From Sterolibacterium denitrificans (GTDB lineage Bacteria > Pseudomonadota > Gammaproteobacteria > Burkholderiales > Rhodocyclaceae), in the NCBI RefSeq assembly GCF_900174485.1, contig NZ_LT837803.1:310001-374000 (forward strand): a stretch of DNA of 64,000 nt, read 5' to 3'. Shown piece by piece: positions 18,044 to 30,800 of the stretch. Position numbers and translations under genes: made by a program. Within the stretch, counting starts at the first letter, position 1. Every line of letters begins with the position of its first letter. The notes beneath the pieces are model-generated. The model ran no database searches and was not told the origin of the DNA. It saw only the letters and a list, made by a program, of their open reading frames with translations.

Positions 18044-19660
18044 ATGGCGAGCGTGATGCGCGAAAATGGCCGGATGAAGCAAACTTCCGGATTGCCGCAA
18101 CGCCTGCTGCAGACGCTGATCTACATCGCCTGGAGTCTGGCGTTTGTCCTGCTCTACGTCCTGCTGGACTGGGCCAGCTATATCTCGCCCCTGCGCCACC
18201 TCAACGTCACGCTGTGGAATCCGGCGCCGGCACTGGGATTGCTGTACCTCATGCGGCGTGGCCGCCACGCCCTGCTGGCACTGTTCGTCGCCATCGTCAG
18301 CAGCGAGCTGTCGGTGCGCGGCTCGCCAGGCAGCCTGCCCGTCACGCTCTGGCTCAGTCTGGTACTTACGCTGAGCTACGGTGGCATCGCCGCGCTGCTC
18401 AAGCGCCATTTTCCGGACAGTGGATTGTTTTCCGATCGGCGCGGCCTGCTGGTCTGGTTGACGATCATCGTGACCGGCTCGTTGATCAGCAGCCTGCTGT
18501 TCATCTCCCAGTTGCTGCTGGCCGGCCTGCTGACGGTGGATGAATGCGCGAACGCCATCATGCATTTCTGGATCGGCGACAGCGTGGGCATTTTCGTCAC
18601 CCTGCCGGTGTTGTGGTGGCTGCAGGACGAACCGCGCCGCCTGCTGTTCCGCAAGACACTCCTGCGCGGCGAAACCTTCGCCTATGCCAGCTTCACCCTG
18701 CTGATGTTGTGGATCGCCTTCGTCCCCGGCGCCCAGGCCAACTACCGCTATTTCTACGTACTGTTCCTGCCACTGGTCTGGGCCGCATCGCGCCAGGGAC
18801 TTTCCGGCGCCATCTTTTGTATCGCCCTGCTGCAGATCGGCCTGTTGCTCGGCGGCCTGTTGCAGCAGGCCACGGACATCACGCTGTTCGAGCTGCAAAT
18901 GCGCACCTTCCTGCTCGCCCTGGTGGGCTTTCTGATCGGCGCCAGCGTGGACGAACAGCGCCGCGCCGCCACCGAGCTGCGCCATTCCCTGCGGCTTGCC
19001 GCCGCCGGTGAAATGGCCGGCGCCCTGGCGCACGAACTCAACCAGCCGCTGACCGCGCTGTCCGCCTACGGATCCGCCTGCCAGCAACTGCTGCAGCGCG
19101 GCGGCAGCGAACAACAGTTGCATGAAGTCATCCACCGGATGATCGGTGAAGCCGAACGCGCCGCGCTGGTCATGCGCCGCCTGCGCGATTTCTTCCGCAC
19201 CGGCGCGACCAAGCTCGAACAATTCGCCCTCGGCGAACTGATCGCCTCGGTCGTCACACCCTTCCGCGAGAAAGCCGCGCTGACCGGCATGACGTTCGAG
19301 ATCGGCGAAATCCCCGCCGTGACCATCCATGGCGACCCGTTGCAACTCGGCGTGGTCCTGCGCAATCTGCTCGCCAACGCCTGCGAGGCCGTCGCCGCAT
19401 CCCCACACGCGCCCGGCCGGGTCAGCCTGAGCGCCCGCATCGAAAGCGGTAACCGGGTCGTCATCGAAGTCGCCGACAGCGGCCCGGGTATTTCCAGCGC
19501 CATCGTCGACCAGCTCTTCGAACCCTTCGCCTCCACCAAATCCAGCGGCCTCGGTCTCGGCCTGGCAATCAGCCGCACCATTGCCGAAGCCCACGGCGGC
19601 AGCCTGACGGCGGTGCTTGGCAGCCAGGGCTGCTTCCGTCTGGTGCTGCCGATCGAATGA
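18044..19660 (+). CDS. Orphan sensor histidine kinase with MASE1-type membrane sensor
   Basis: 538 aa; other in-frame ATGs at 18056 and 18074 are possible. About eight hydrophobic segments (residues 20-300) resemble the MASE1 sensor. The kinase core follows: H-box AHELNQPLTALSAYG (His near residue 330), N-box NLLANACEAV near 441, DSGPGIS near 480 and GLGLGLAIS near 503. HELNQPL is typical of the FixL/DctB class. It should autophosphorylate and pass phosphate to a response regulator, but no regulator gene is seen nearby. A terminator follows at 19748. Confidence 0.88.
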   Translation: MASVMRENGRMKQTSGLPQRLLQTLIYIAWSLAFVLLYVLLDWASYISPLRHLNVTLWNPAPALGLLYLMRRGRHALLALFVAIVSSELSVRGSPGSLPVTLWLSLVLTLSYGGIAALLKRHFPDSGLFSDRRGLLVWLTIIVTGSLISSLLFISQLLLAGLLTVDECANAIMHFWIGDSVGIFVTLPVLWWLQDEPRRLLFRKTLLRGETFAYASFTLLMLWIAFVPGAQANYRYFYVLFLPLVWAASRQGLSGAIFCIALLQIGLLLGGLLQQATDITLFELQMRTFLLALVGFLIGASVDEQRRAATELRHSLRLAAAGEMAGALAHELNQPLTALSAYGSACQQLLQRGGSEQQLHEVIHRMIGEAERAALVMRRLRDFFRTGATKLEQFALGELIASVVTPFREKAALTGMTFEIGEIPAVTIHGDPLQLGVVLRNLLANACEAVAASPHAPGRVSLSARIESGNRVVIEVADSGPGISSAIVDQLFEPFASTKSSGLGLGLAISRTIAEAHGGSLTAVLGSQGCFRLVLPIE

Positions 19661-19747
19661 GGCATGCCGCGGATGAAAACAAAGGCTATCCTTTCCAGGC
19701 CGCCGAGGTGATCACCATCAATCCATGGAAGGCAGCGCCGTAAACAA

Positions 19748-19776
19748 CAAAAGCCGGCTTACTTAGCCGGCTTTTG
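19748..19776. terminator. Bidirectional rho-independent terminator
   Basis: CAAAAGCCGGCT (19748-19759), loop TACTT, AGCCGGCTTTTG (19765-19776): a perfect 12-bp stem with T-runs on both strands. It can end the histidine-kinase transcript on the plus strand and the tRNA-Ser transcript on the minus strand. Confidence 0.88.
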
Positions 19777-19877
19777 TCTTACTCGGATCGGATGGATCAG
19801 AAAGGCCGGCCATCCAATCCGGCATTCAACGAGGCTTTTATTGTGGTAATCTCACAACCTGTTGAATTTACTAAAAA

Positions 19878-19968
<91 letters not shown>

Positions 19969-20038
19969 GGGCCGGCGATTCTAGCATCAATCAAGGGCTT
20001 GCCTACTGCATGGGCGACAAAATGTCGAACCGGGCAGG

Positions 20039-20968
20039 TCATGAAGCATCGTCGCGCAGGTAGCGGCCGAGCGAGAGGGCGGCGCCGAACCAGCCGAGGG
20101 CGGAGGCCAGTGCCAGCAGCAGCAAGGTATCCTGGATCGACAGCGGATGCAGGATGAAGGTGGCGTCGTAAAGGCCGGCGAGTTGGGCAATCGGTTCGCG
20201 CAGTAGTTGGGTGATGGCAAAGACGATCAGCCAGGCGACGAGGCCGCCCGCCAGTCCCTGCAGAAAGCCGAAGTAGTAGAACGGCCGGCGGATGAAGGCG
20301 TCGGTGGCGCCGAGCAGGCGGCAGACTTCGATCTCGGCGCGGCGGGCGAGTATCTGCAGGCGCAGGGTGGTGAAGGTGATGGCGATCAGTCCGGCGCCCA
20401 GCAGCGCGGCCAGCAGGGTGACGCCCAGCCGGCCCAGGCGCAGCATGGCATCGAGACGGCGCACCCAGGCGGAGTCGAGCTGGACGTGTTCGACCTGGGG
20501 CCACCCGCTCAACTCCGCGCGCAGGGCTTCCATGGCCTCCGGGCTGTCGTCCTGCGGGCTGACGATGAAGGCGTCGGGATAGGGATTCTTCGGCAGGCTG
20601 GCGATGATGTCGCGCAGCCCCGGGTCGGCCTGCATGCGCTCGAGGGTCGCTTCACGCGCGACGAAGTGCACGCTCTTCACGGCGGCATGTTTTTGCAGAC
20701 GACCGGCAATGGCATCGGCCGCGCCGCGCTCGGCGTCCAGCCGCATGAACAGGGAAATCTGCGGTGTGGTGCTGGCCGTCGTTCCACTATTGCTGAACGT
20801 ACTGCGGACGAACTTCAGGGTATTGTCGAGCAGCATCTGACCGCCGGCCGGCAAGGCCAGGGCGATGCCGATGGCCAGCAGCGAGAGCAGCGTATTGACC
20901 GGCGTCGCGGCCAGACGCTGCCAGGCCCAGTGCAGGGCTTTCAGATGCTGGGCGAGCCAGACGCTCAT
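20039..20968 (-). CDS. ftsX: Cell division protein FtsX (ABC transporter-like permease)
   Basis: 309 aa. It has one membrane segment near residues 20-45, a periplasmic domain, and three membrane segments in the C-terminal half (LGVTLLAALLGAGLIAITFT, YYFGFLQGLAGGLVAWLIVF, LLLALASALGWFGAAL). This 1+3 pattern is that of FtsX. With FtsE it couples ATP hydrolysis to periplasmic amidase activation at the septum. The start overlaps ftsE by 4 bp. Confidence 0.95.
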   Translation of the reverse strand: MSVWLAQHLKALHWAWQRLAATPVNTLLSLLAIGIALALPAGGQMLLDNTLKFVRSTFSNSGTTASTTPQISLFMRLDAERGAADAIAGRLQKHAAVKSVHFVAREATLERMQADPGLRDIIASLPKNPYPDAFIVSPQDDSPEAMEALRAELSGWPQVEHVQLDSAWVRRLDAMLRLGRLGVTLLAALLGAGLIAITFTTLRLQILARRAEIEVCRLLGATDAFIRRPFYYFGFLQGLAGGLVAWLIVFAITQLLREPIAQLAGLYDATFILHPLSIQDTLLLLALASALGWFGAALSLGRYLRDDAS

Positions 20969-21618
20969 GTCAGCAGCCTGCCATGATCGAGCGTCAACTG
21001 GCGCGAGTTGTACGGCATGAACAGCTCGTGGTCGTAGGTGGCGATCAGCGTGGTGACGCCGACGCGGTGGAATTCGCCGAAGATTTCCGCGACATCGCGC
21101 GCGGTCTGCGGATCGAGATGGGCCGTCGGCTCGTCGGCCAGCAGAATGCTCGGACGATTGACGACGGCGCGGGCGATCGACAGGCGTTGCTGCTCGCCAC
21201 CCGAGAGGCTGACCGGCAGCGCCTTTTCGCGCGCCAGCAGGCCGACTTTGTCGAGCGCTGCGCGTGCGCGGCTGGCGGCTTCGCGCGGCGGAAAGCCGGC
21301 AATGGCCAGCGGCAGCATGACGTTTTCGAAGGCGTTGCGATCCGCCAGCAGTTTCTGGTCCTGGAACACCAGCCCCAGATTGCGGCGCAGATAGGGAATC
21401 GCCTTGCGCTTCAGCGTGCCGACATTCTGTCCATTCACCAGCACGTTGCCGCCGGTCGGCCGCTCCATCGCGGCGATCAGCTTGAGCAGGGTCGTCTTGC
21501 CCGCCCCCGAGTGACCGCTGATCAGCACCAGCTCGCCGGCAGCCACATCGAAGCTGACGTCGCTGAGCGCGAAATGCTCAGGCGGGTAGCGGCGGCTGAC
21601 ATGCTCGAAGCGGATCAT
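20965..21618 (-). CDS. ftsE: Cell division ATP-binding protein FtsE
   Basis: 217 aa. Walker A GHSGAGKTT (residues 35-43), Q-loop region VFQDQKLL, ABC signature LSGGEQQRL and Walker B ILLADEPT are all intact. FtsE is the cytoplasmic ATPase of the FtsEX complex at the divisome. The gene lies between ftsY and ftsX in one minus-strand operon, the usual ftsYEX arrangement. Confidence 0.96.
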   Translation of the reverse strand: MIRFEHVSRRYPPEHFALSDVSFDVAAGELVLISGHSGAGKTTLLKLIAAMERPTGGNVLVNGQNVGTLKRKAIPYLRRNLGLVFQDQKLLADRNAFENVMLPLAIAGFPPREAASRARAALDKVGLLAREKALPVSLSGGEQQRLSIARAVVNRPSILLADEPTAHLDPQTARDVAEIFGEFHRVGVTTLIATYDHELFMPYNSRQLTLDHGRLLT

Positions 21619-21654
21619 GTGCTGGCATTCCTCCCTGTGGCCCGGACCCCAGAC

Positions 21655-22689
<1,035 letters not shown>

Positions 22690-22843
22690 GTCGTCAGGCT
22701 TCAAAGGATGTCCGGATGTCCGTACGGATCATCCACAACTGGCGCGGCATCGCCGATGACCTTATGATGCCGCTGCTGTTCTGTTGTCCGACGCTGCGAT
22801 TGCACGAATCGCTGAACATCAAACGCGAATTTTAACATTGCCC

Positions 22844-24241
22844 ATGATACCAACCCACTTGCACCGTTACGCCTTGCCGCTGCTGATGACGACACTGCTG
22901 GGCACCGCGCTGGCGCCGGCGGCCCTGGCCAATCCCTTCGAGAAGACGCTGGACAACGGCATGCGCGTGATCGTCAAGGAAGATCGTCGCGCGCCCACCG
23001 TCGTGCACATGGTCTGGTATCGCACCGGCGCCATGGATGAGCAGGATGGTTCTTCCGGCCTGGCCCACATGCTCGAACACATGATGTTCAAGGGCACGCA
23101 AAAAGTCGGCCCCGGCGAATTCTCCAAGCGGGTGGCGGCGGTCGGCGGCCGCGACAATGCCTTCACCAGCCGCGATTACACGGCCTATTTCCAGCAGGTG
23201 CCCAAGCGCGCGCTGCCCGAGATGATGGCGCTGGAAGCCGATCGCATGGCCAACCTGAAGCTCGATCCCAAGGAGTTCGCGCCCGAACTCAAGGTGGTGA
23301 TGGAGGAACGGCGCATGCGCACCGAAGACAATCCGCAGGCGCTGGTCTACGAACGCCTGAATGCCACGGCCTTCCAGGTGCATCCCTATCGCCGCCCGGT
23401 GATCGGCTGGATGGACGATCTCAGCCACATGACCTGGCAGGATGCCGAAAACTGGTACAAGCGCTGGTACACGCCGGGCAACGCAACCCTGGTGGTGGTC
23501 GGCGACGTCGATCACCGGGCGCTGTTCAAACTGGCCGAGCAGCATTACGGCCGCCTCAAGTCGCGCGCCCTGCCCGAGCGGCGGACGCTGGCCGAGCCGC
23601 AGCAACTGGGCATCAAGCGCATCAACGTCAAGGCGCCGGCCAAACTGCCTTATCTCATGATGGCCTGGAAGACGCCCAAGCTCGTCGATGTGAACCGGGA
23701 TCGCGATCCCTACGCGCTGGAAATGCTGGCCGCCGTGCTCGACGGCCATGAAGCCTCGCGCCTGTCAAAAAACCTGGTGCGCGGCAGCCGGGTCGCCCAG
23801 TCCGCCGGCGCCGGCTACGACGCCACCCTGCGCGGCGAGTCCATGTTCATGCTAGACGGCCAGCCGGCCGAAGGACGCAGTGTCGCCGAACTCGAAGCCG
23901 CGCTGCGCGCCGAAATCCGCGCGATCCAGGAACAGGGCGTCACCGAGGAAGAACTGGCGCGCGTCAAGAACCAGGCCATCGCCGGACAGATCTACAAGCG
24001 CGATTCGATGATGGGCCAGGCCATGGAAATCGGCATGCTGGAAGTCATCGGCATGCGCTGGCAGGACATCGACCGCATGATCGAACGACTGCGCACGGTT
24101 TCCACCGCCGAAGTGCAGACCGTGGCACGCAAGTATTTCGTCGACGACACGCTGACCGTCGCCACGCTGGACCCCCAGCCGATCAGCGAGGAAGCGGCCG
24201 CCAGGGCGGAACGCACTGCGGCATCCGCACACCTGCATTGA
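22844..24241 (+). CDS. M16-family zinc metallopeptidase, catalytic type
   Basis: 465 aa from the ATG at 22844. A signal peptide ends near ALA-NP (residue 29-30), pointing to the periplasm. The inverted zinc-binding motif HMLEH is at residues 75-79 (HxxEH), with a downstream Glu in ELKVVMEERR as the probable third ligand. It resembles pitrilysin/processing-peptidase subunits and the PqqL group. It lies 39 bp upstream of a second M16 gene that lacks the metal motif, the usual active/inactive pair. Confidence 0.9.
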   Translation: MIPTHLHRYALPLLMTTLLGTALAPAALANPFEKTLDNGMRVIVKEDRRAPTVVHMVWYRTGAMDEQDGSSGLAHMLEHMMFKGTQKVGPGEFSKRVAAVGGRDNAFTSRDYTAYFQQVPKRALPEMMALEADRMANLKLDPKEFAPELKVVMEERRMRTEDNPQALVYERLNATAFQVHPYRRPVIGWMDDLSHMTWQDAENWYKRWYTPGNATLVVVGDVDHRALFKLAEQHYGRLKSRALPERRTLAEPQQLGIKRINVKAPAKLPYLMMAWKTPKLVDVNRDRDPYALEMLAAVLDGHEASRLSKNLVRGSRVAQSAGAGYDATLRGESMFMLDGQPAEGRSVAELEAALRAEIRAIQEQGVTEEELARVKNQAIAGQIYKRDSMMGQAMEIGMLEVIGMRWQDIDRMIERLRTVSTAEVQTVARKYFVDDTLTVATLDPQPISEEAAARAERTAASAHLH

Positions 24242-24280
24242 CGCGCCTGGCCACGGAACAGGAACACACGGAATCCCATC

Positions 24281-25597
24281 ATGAAAAAAATCTTTCTCGA
24301 ATTTCTGTCGGCATTTGCCATCCTGCTGGTGATGCCGGTTTCCGCGCATGCCGGCATACAGATCGAACACTGGGCCGCGCCTTCCGGCGCGCGGGTGTAT
24401 TTCGTCGCCAGCCCCGCGCTGCCGATCCTCGACGTGCGCATCGACTTTGGCGCCGGCAGCGCCTTCGATCCGCCCGGCAAGGCGGGACTGGCCGCGCTGA
24501 CCAGCGGCCTGCTCGACAGCGGCGCAACGCTGGACGGACGGGAATACGACGAAGAACGAATCGCCGAGAAACTCGCCGATCTTGCCGCCAGCCTCGGCGG
24601 CAGCGCGGACATCGACCGTGCCGGCCTCAGCCTGCGCACCCTGGCAACCCTGCCGGAACGCACGGCGGCGCTGGCCCTGATGCGTGCCATGCTGACGGCG
24701 CCGAGCTTCCCGGCGGCCGCGCTGGAGCGCGAAAAAACCCGGGCCGCCGCCGCCATCGAGGAAGCCGAAACACGGCCGGCGGCGATTGCCGCCCGACGCT
24801 TCCAGCAGGCGCTCTATCCGGATCATCCCTATGGCGCCGTGCCTACCGTCGCCAGCATCGCGTCCATCACGCGCGAGGATGTCGTCGGTTACTGGCGCGC
24901 CCATTTCGGCGCGCCGCATGCCGTGATTTCCATCATCGGCGCCGTGACGCGCGCCGAGGCCGAAACCATCGCCGCGCAGTTGAGCGACGCCCTGCCCGCC
25001 GCGACGGCGGCCGCCGAACTGCCGGCCGTCGCCCTGCCGGCCGCGGCCACCGTGAAGGTGCCGCATCCGGCCATGCAAAGCCACATCCACATCGGCCTGC
25101 CGGCGATCAAGCGCGGGGATGCCGATTTCTTCCCGCTGCAAGTCGGTAATTACATCCTCGGTGGCGGCGGCTTCGTCTCGCGGCTGATGCAGGAAGTGCG
25201 CGAGAAGCGCGGCTACGCCTACAGCGTGTATAGCTATTTCGAACCGCGCAAGCTCGAAGGTCCGTTCGGCATCGGCCTGCAGACCAAGCGCGAGCAGGCT
25301 GGCGAAGCCATCAAACTGGTCAACGCCACGCTCGACGCCTTCCTCAAGGACGGCCCGACGGAAAAGGAAATGCAGGCCGCCAAGCAGAATCTCATCGACG
25401 GCCTGGCGCTGAAACTCGACAGCAATGCCAAGATCCTCGGCCATCTGGCGACGATCGGCTTCTATGACCTGCCGCTGGATTACCTCGACGATTACCCGCG
25501 CAGGATCGCCGCCGTGACCGCCGCCCAGGTGCGCGCGGCCTTCGCCCGCCACGTGCAACCGGAACATCTGGTGACGGTGATCGTGGCGGCGGATTGA
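24281..25597 (+). CDS. M16-family peptidase, non-catalytic subunit
   Basis: 438 aa. A signal peptide ends near residue 24 (AHA-GI). It has the M16 fold (PSGARVYFVASPALPILDVRIDF) but the HxxEH position reads LTSGLLDSG, so it cannot bind zinc there. GGGGFVSRLMQEVREKRGYAYS is the conserved C-domain motif of M16B subunits. It probably dimerises with the upstream catalytic subunit to shape the substrate chamber. Confidence 0.9.
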   Translation: MKKIFLEFLSAFAILLVMPVSAHAGIQIEHWAAPSGARVYFVASPALPILDVRIDFGAGSAFDPPGKAGLAALTSGLLDSGATLDGREYDEERIAEKLADLAASLGGSADIDRAGLSLRTLATLPERTAALALMRAMLTAPSFPAAALEREKTRAAAAIEEAETRPAAIAARRFQQALYPDHPYGAVPTVASIASITREDVVGYWRAHFGAPHAVISIIGAVTRAEAETIAAQLSDALPAATAAAELPAVALPAAATVKVPHPAMQSHIHIGLPAIKRGDADFFPLQVGNYILGGGGFVSRLMQEVREKRGYAYSVYSYFEPRKLEGPFGIGLQTKREQAGEAIKLVNATLDAFLKDGPTEKEMQAAKQNLIDGLALKLDSNAKILGHLATIGFYDLPLDYLDDYPRRIAAVTAAQVRAAFARHVQPEHLVTVIVAAD

Positions 25598-25634
25598 GCA
25601 GTCAGACTCAGGAATCGGGCGTCAGGGCCGGATC

Positions 25635-26961
<1,327 letters not shown>

Positions 26962-26992
26962 GTGCCCGCGCCAGCGCCCCTGAGTCCTGCAC

Positions 26993-27835
26993 TCAGCGCC
27001 GCTGGCAATGTCCACAATAGAAGGTCGCGCGCTGCGCCTGCCGCAGCGTGTGGATCGGCCGGCCGCAGACGCGGCAGGGTTCGCCGCTCCGGCCATAGAC
27101 GAAATACTGTTGCTGGAAATAGCCTGAACCGCCATCCGAGTGGATGAAGTCGCGCAGGCTGCTGCCGCCCGCCGCAATGGCGGCCTCCAGCGTGGCGCGG
27201 ATCTCCGGCACCAGCCGGGCGTAGCGCCGGGGACCGATGCCTGCGGCCGGCGTGCGCGGATCGATGCCGGCGCGAAACAGGCTTTCCGACGCATAGATGT
27301 TGCCGATGCCGACCACCCGATGACTGTCCATCAGCAGCGGCTTGATCGCCGTGCGGCAACCGCGCGTCGCGGCATACAGCCACGCCGGGGTGAATTCCGC
27401 CGATAACGGCTCGATACCCAGCCCGGCCAGCAATGGATGGCTATCGACCGTGCCCGCCTCGTCCGCCGGCAGCCACAGCACGGCGCCAAAGCGGCGCGGA
27501 TCGCGCAGACGCAAGGTGAATCCGTCGAACAGCAGATCGAAATGATCGTGCTTCTGCGCAGGTGCTACGTCTGCCCCTGCCACCTGCGGCAGCACCCGCA
27601 GGCTGCCCGACATGCCCAGATGCAGCAGCAGATGGCCCGTGCCGAAATCCAGCAGCAGATATTTGCCGCGGCGCCGTATGTCGAGCAGCCTGCGGCCGAC
27701 GAGATGCGCCGCCAAGCCGGCCGGCAGCGGATAGCGCAGGCGCGGAACGCGCGCGACGACGGCGCAGACGCGGCGGCCGATCAGCGGCGCGGCAATGCCT
27801 CTGCGGGTGACTTCGACTTCGGGCAATTCAGGCAT
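26993..27835 (-). CDS. mutM: Formamidopyrimidine-DNA glycosylase MutM (Fpg)
   Basis: 280 aa. PELPEVEVTRRGI supplies the catalytic Pro1 and Glu2 after Met removal. RRRGKYLLLDF contains the conserved Lys, and a C-terminal zinc finger CRVCGRPIHT...CGHCQR completes the family pattern. It removes 8-oxoguanine and other oxidised purines and nicks the DNA. Length is normal. Confidence 0.96.
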   Translation of the reverse strand: MPELPEVEVTRRGIAAPLIGRRVCAVVARVPRLRYPLPAGLAAHLVGRRLLDIRRRGKYLLLDFGTGHLLLHLGMSGSLRVLPQVAGADVAPAQKHDHFDLLFDGFTLRLRDPRRFGAVLWLPADEAGTVDSHPLLAGLGIEPLSAEFTPAWLYAATRGCRTAIKPLLMDSHRVVGIGNIYASESLFRAGIDPRTPAAGIGPRRYARLVPEIRATLEAAIAAGGSSLRDFIHSDGGSGYFQQQYFVYGRSGEPCRVCGRPIHTLRQAQRATFYCGHCQRR

Positions 27836-27860
27836 GGCAAAGCCGCTCCGGCAGCGCGCT

Positions 27861-30800
27861 TCATGGCGCCGGCGCGGGTACCGGCGGTACTGTGGCTGCG
27901 GCTGCCTGCGCAGCCAACGCCAGTTTCAAGGGTATCTCCCGGCCTTCCGCCTCGATTTTTTCCGCCGCGCCCAGCGTCGCGCGATCTGCCGGCGCGCCGG
28001 CAGCCAGCAGCGCGGCCAGCGCCTTTTCACCGCGCGTCCGGGCCAGGGCCAGCAGACGCTCGTCGGCAACCGCTTCGCGCGCGCGCAACTGCTCGAACAG
28101 AATGTCGTAGAAATCGCCGCCCTTGAGCCGGCTGATTTCATCCTCGCCGAGCACGCGTTGCTCGCGCATCAGGCCACCCAGCCGGGAAAGCATCCGGCTG
28201 CCTGCGCTTTCTTCCAGCGCGCCGGGATTGGCCTTGCGGAAGCCTTCCTTGAGCGCGGCCAGTTCGCCGCTGCCGAAGCGTTCGGCATAAAGTTTCTCCA
28301 GCGCATCCTGGATTTTTGGATTGCCGGTGGTCAACGGGCCGGGGTCGGGATCAGAACCCGAATCGCCCGCGTCCTTCGCCGCCTGCTGGCCGGCCAGGCG
28401 CATGATGGCTCGGCGCAACTGACGATCCTGCAGGGCCACGCGATCGGTTTCGGCATATGTGCCATGCAGGGTCAGAGTCAGCGTCGGGCGCTTGCCGAGC
28501 GCGTCGGCAAGCTGCGCCAGCTTCTCGCGTTCGGGCGGCGTCAGGCTCTGCGCACCCGGCTCGAAGGCGATGCTCTCGAATTTCTCGCCGTCGCCGCCGA
28601 GCAGCGAACCCAGCATGCGGAAGGGCGCCGTGGCAATCTTGGTGAAGACATTCAGGATCGCCTTCCAGATGATGCCGCCATAGCTGAACTGCGGATCATC
28701 GAGGCTGCCGGACACCGGCAGGCCGAGGTCGATGCGGCCGTCGCCGTCCTGCAGGATGGCGATGGCCAGATCCAGCGGCAGGCTCTTCGCCGTCGGGCTG
28801 TCGACGCGTTCACCCAGCGTCAGCTTGTCCATGACCACCTGGTTGTCGCCCAGCAACTGGCGCTGCTTGATCTTGTATTCGAGATCGAGCGAAAGCTTGC
28901 CGGATTCGATCCTGCGCCCGGCAAAAGTGGCCGAATAGGGCGTCAGGCTGCTCATCTCGACGTTGCGGAAGATCACCTTGATGTCGGTATTCTCGGTCGG
29001 CTGCGCCAGGTCGATCTGGCCGACGGCGCGCGCCAGGCCGTATTCGTCGACCTGGCCGTCGAGCTCGATGCGGCCGGGCGCGCCGGCACGCGTCGTCAAT
29101 CCGTTGATGCTGCCCTGCAGACGATGAATGCGCGTGCCAAACGGCAATGCCAGCGAATGATCGGCAAAGTCGAGCGCGCCGTTGCGGATGCGCAGGCGCG
29201 TCAGGTTCACCGGGAAAGGCTTGCCGGCGGCGGCCGGCGGCGGTGCCGCCCCGCTCCCGGCCTCGGGCGCCGACGCTGGCGGCGATGACTTGAGGATCTG
29301 GCTGACGTTGATACGCTTGTCTTTCGCGATGATCAGCTTGGTGTCCAGACCGTCGAGCAGCAGCGTGCCGATGTCGAGGCGTTCGCCGCTGACTTTCAGA
29401 TCGCGCGTGCTCAACTGCTTCCAGGCGAGGAAGCGCGCGCCACCCTCGCTTTCCATCAGGCGCAGATCGTGCAGCGCGAAACCGCCCTTGAAGCTCGGGC
29501 CGCGCGCGCCGGCCGCGTTGCTCACTTCGCCATCCACATCCAGCCTGCCGCTGGCCAGCCGCAGCTTGACGACATCGTTCAGCCAGGGTTGCGCCGGTTG
29601 CAGCGCAAGGCCGCCGAGCTTGAACTTCAGCACGGCCGCGGCCGTCGCCGGCACCACTTCGCCGCTGGCTTCCAGTTGCCCGCCTTCGCGCACGCGCAGG
29701 CGGGCATTCAACGGCAGCGCCCGATCGAGGTCGGAAGAAACGCCGCTGACATTCACGCTGATGTCCTGCAGCGCCAGATCGGCCACCGGCTTGACGCCGA
29801 GATCGCGGAACTGCGCCTCGACGCCGGCCAGCGCCACCTCGGCGATGTCGAACTGCCAGGGCGCGGCAACTTCCCCGGTCGCCGTCCCGGCTTCAGGCGG
29901 CGCGGCAGCCGGAGCGGATGATGCGGACGATGCGGATGATTTACCCGCTGCTCCACCGCTGCCCGCCGTCTGCAATGCGGCGATGGCCGCCAGCAGATCC
30001 AGCCGCCCGCGCGCATCGCGCTGCAGCTTGACCTGCCCGCCCTGCAAGGCCACGCGGGCAAGGCTGGCGCGGCGGCCGGCCAGATCGACCTGCGCCTCGC
30101 TCAACGTCAGGTTGTCGATGCGCAGCGGCGCGGCGGCCGGCAGATGCACTTCGCCCCCATCGAGAGTCAACGCATCCAGGGTCACCCGGCGGCTGGCCAG
30201 ATCGAAACGGCCGTTCTGCGCGGCGATGTGCTGCGCAACGATCTCCGGCCCCCGCGCCATGGGCTTGAGGCGCAGACCGGACAATTGCGCGGCGAGGTGT
30301 TCGAGTTGCAGATCGACCTGGCCGGCCGCATAAGCGGCGCGGTAATCGGTGGCAACGGCGAGCACGCCCGCTGGCGGCGTGGGCAGCAGATCCTGCAGAT
30401 AGGGCGCCAGACGGGACAGATCGAGTTCCTCGATCGCCAGCCTGCCCTGGGCATCGATGCGCGCATCCGGCTGCAGCGTGAGCGCGCCCTGCCAGAGCAC
30501 GCGGGCGCCCAGCGCCGTGCGCGCTTCCACCTTGTAATGGCCTGGCGCCTGGTCGTCGGGCAGGGTGGACAGTTCGCCGAGCTCGAAATCCAGCGGCTCG
30601 GCGCGGGTGGAAAAACCGCTTTGCGCGTCGCTGAAATCGAGGCGGCCGGCCGCCAGCACGAAACGCTTGACATCGATGCGCGGCAAGTCGCCGTCGGGCG
30701 TTTCTTCCGGGTTTTTCAGGGCATCGAGAAAAGGCGACCAGTTGAGCTTGCCGTCCGCCTGCAGCGCCACGGTCGCTTCCGGCCCATCCAGCCGGATGCC

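Noticed and set aside
17894-19594. 566-codon antisense frame inside the histidine kinase gene
   Set aside because: Gln/Asp/Gly-rich shadow; the sense frame carries all kinase boxes.
23852-25567. 571-codon antisense frame over the M16 genes
   Set aside because: No family features; both sense genes are well supported.
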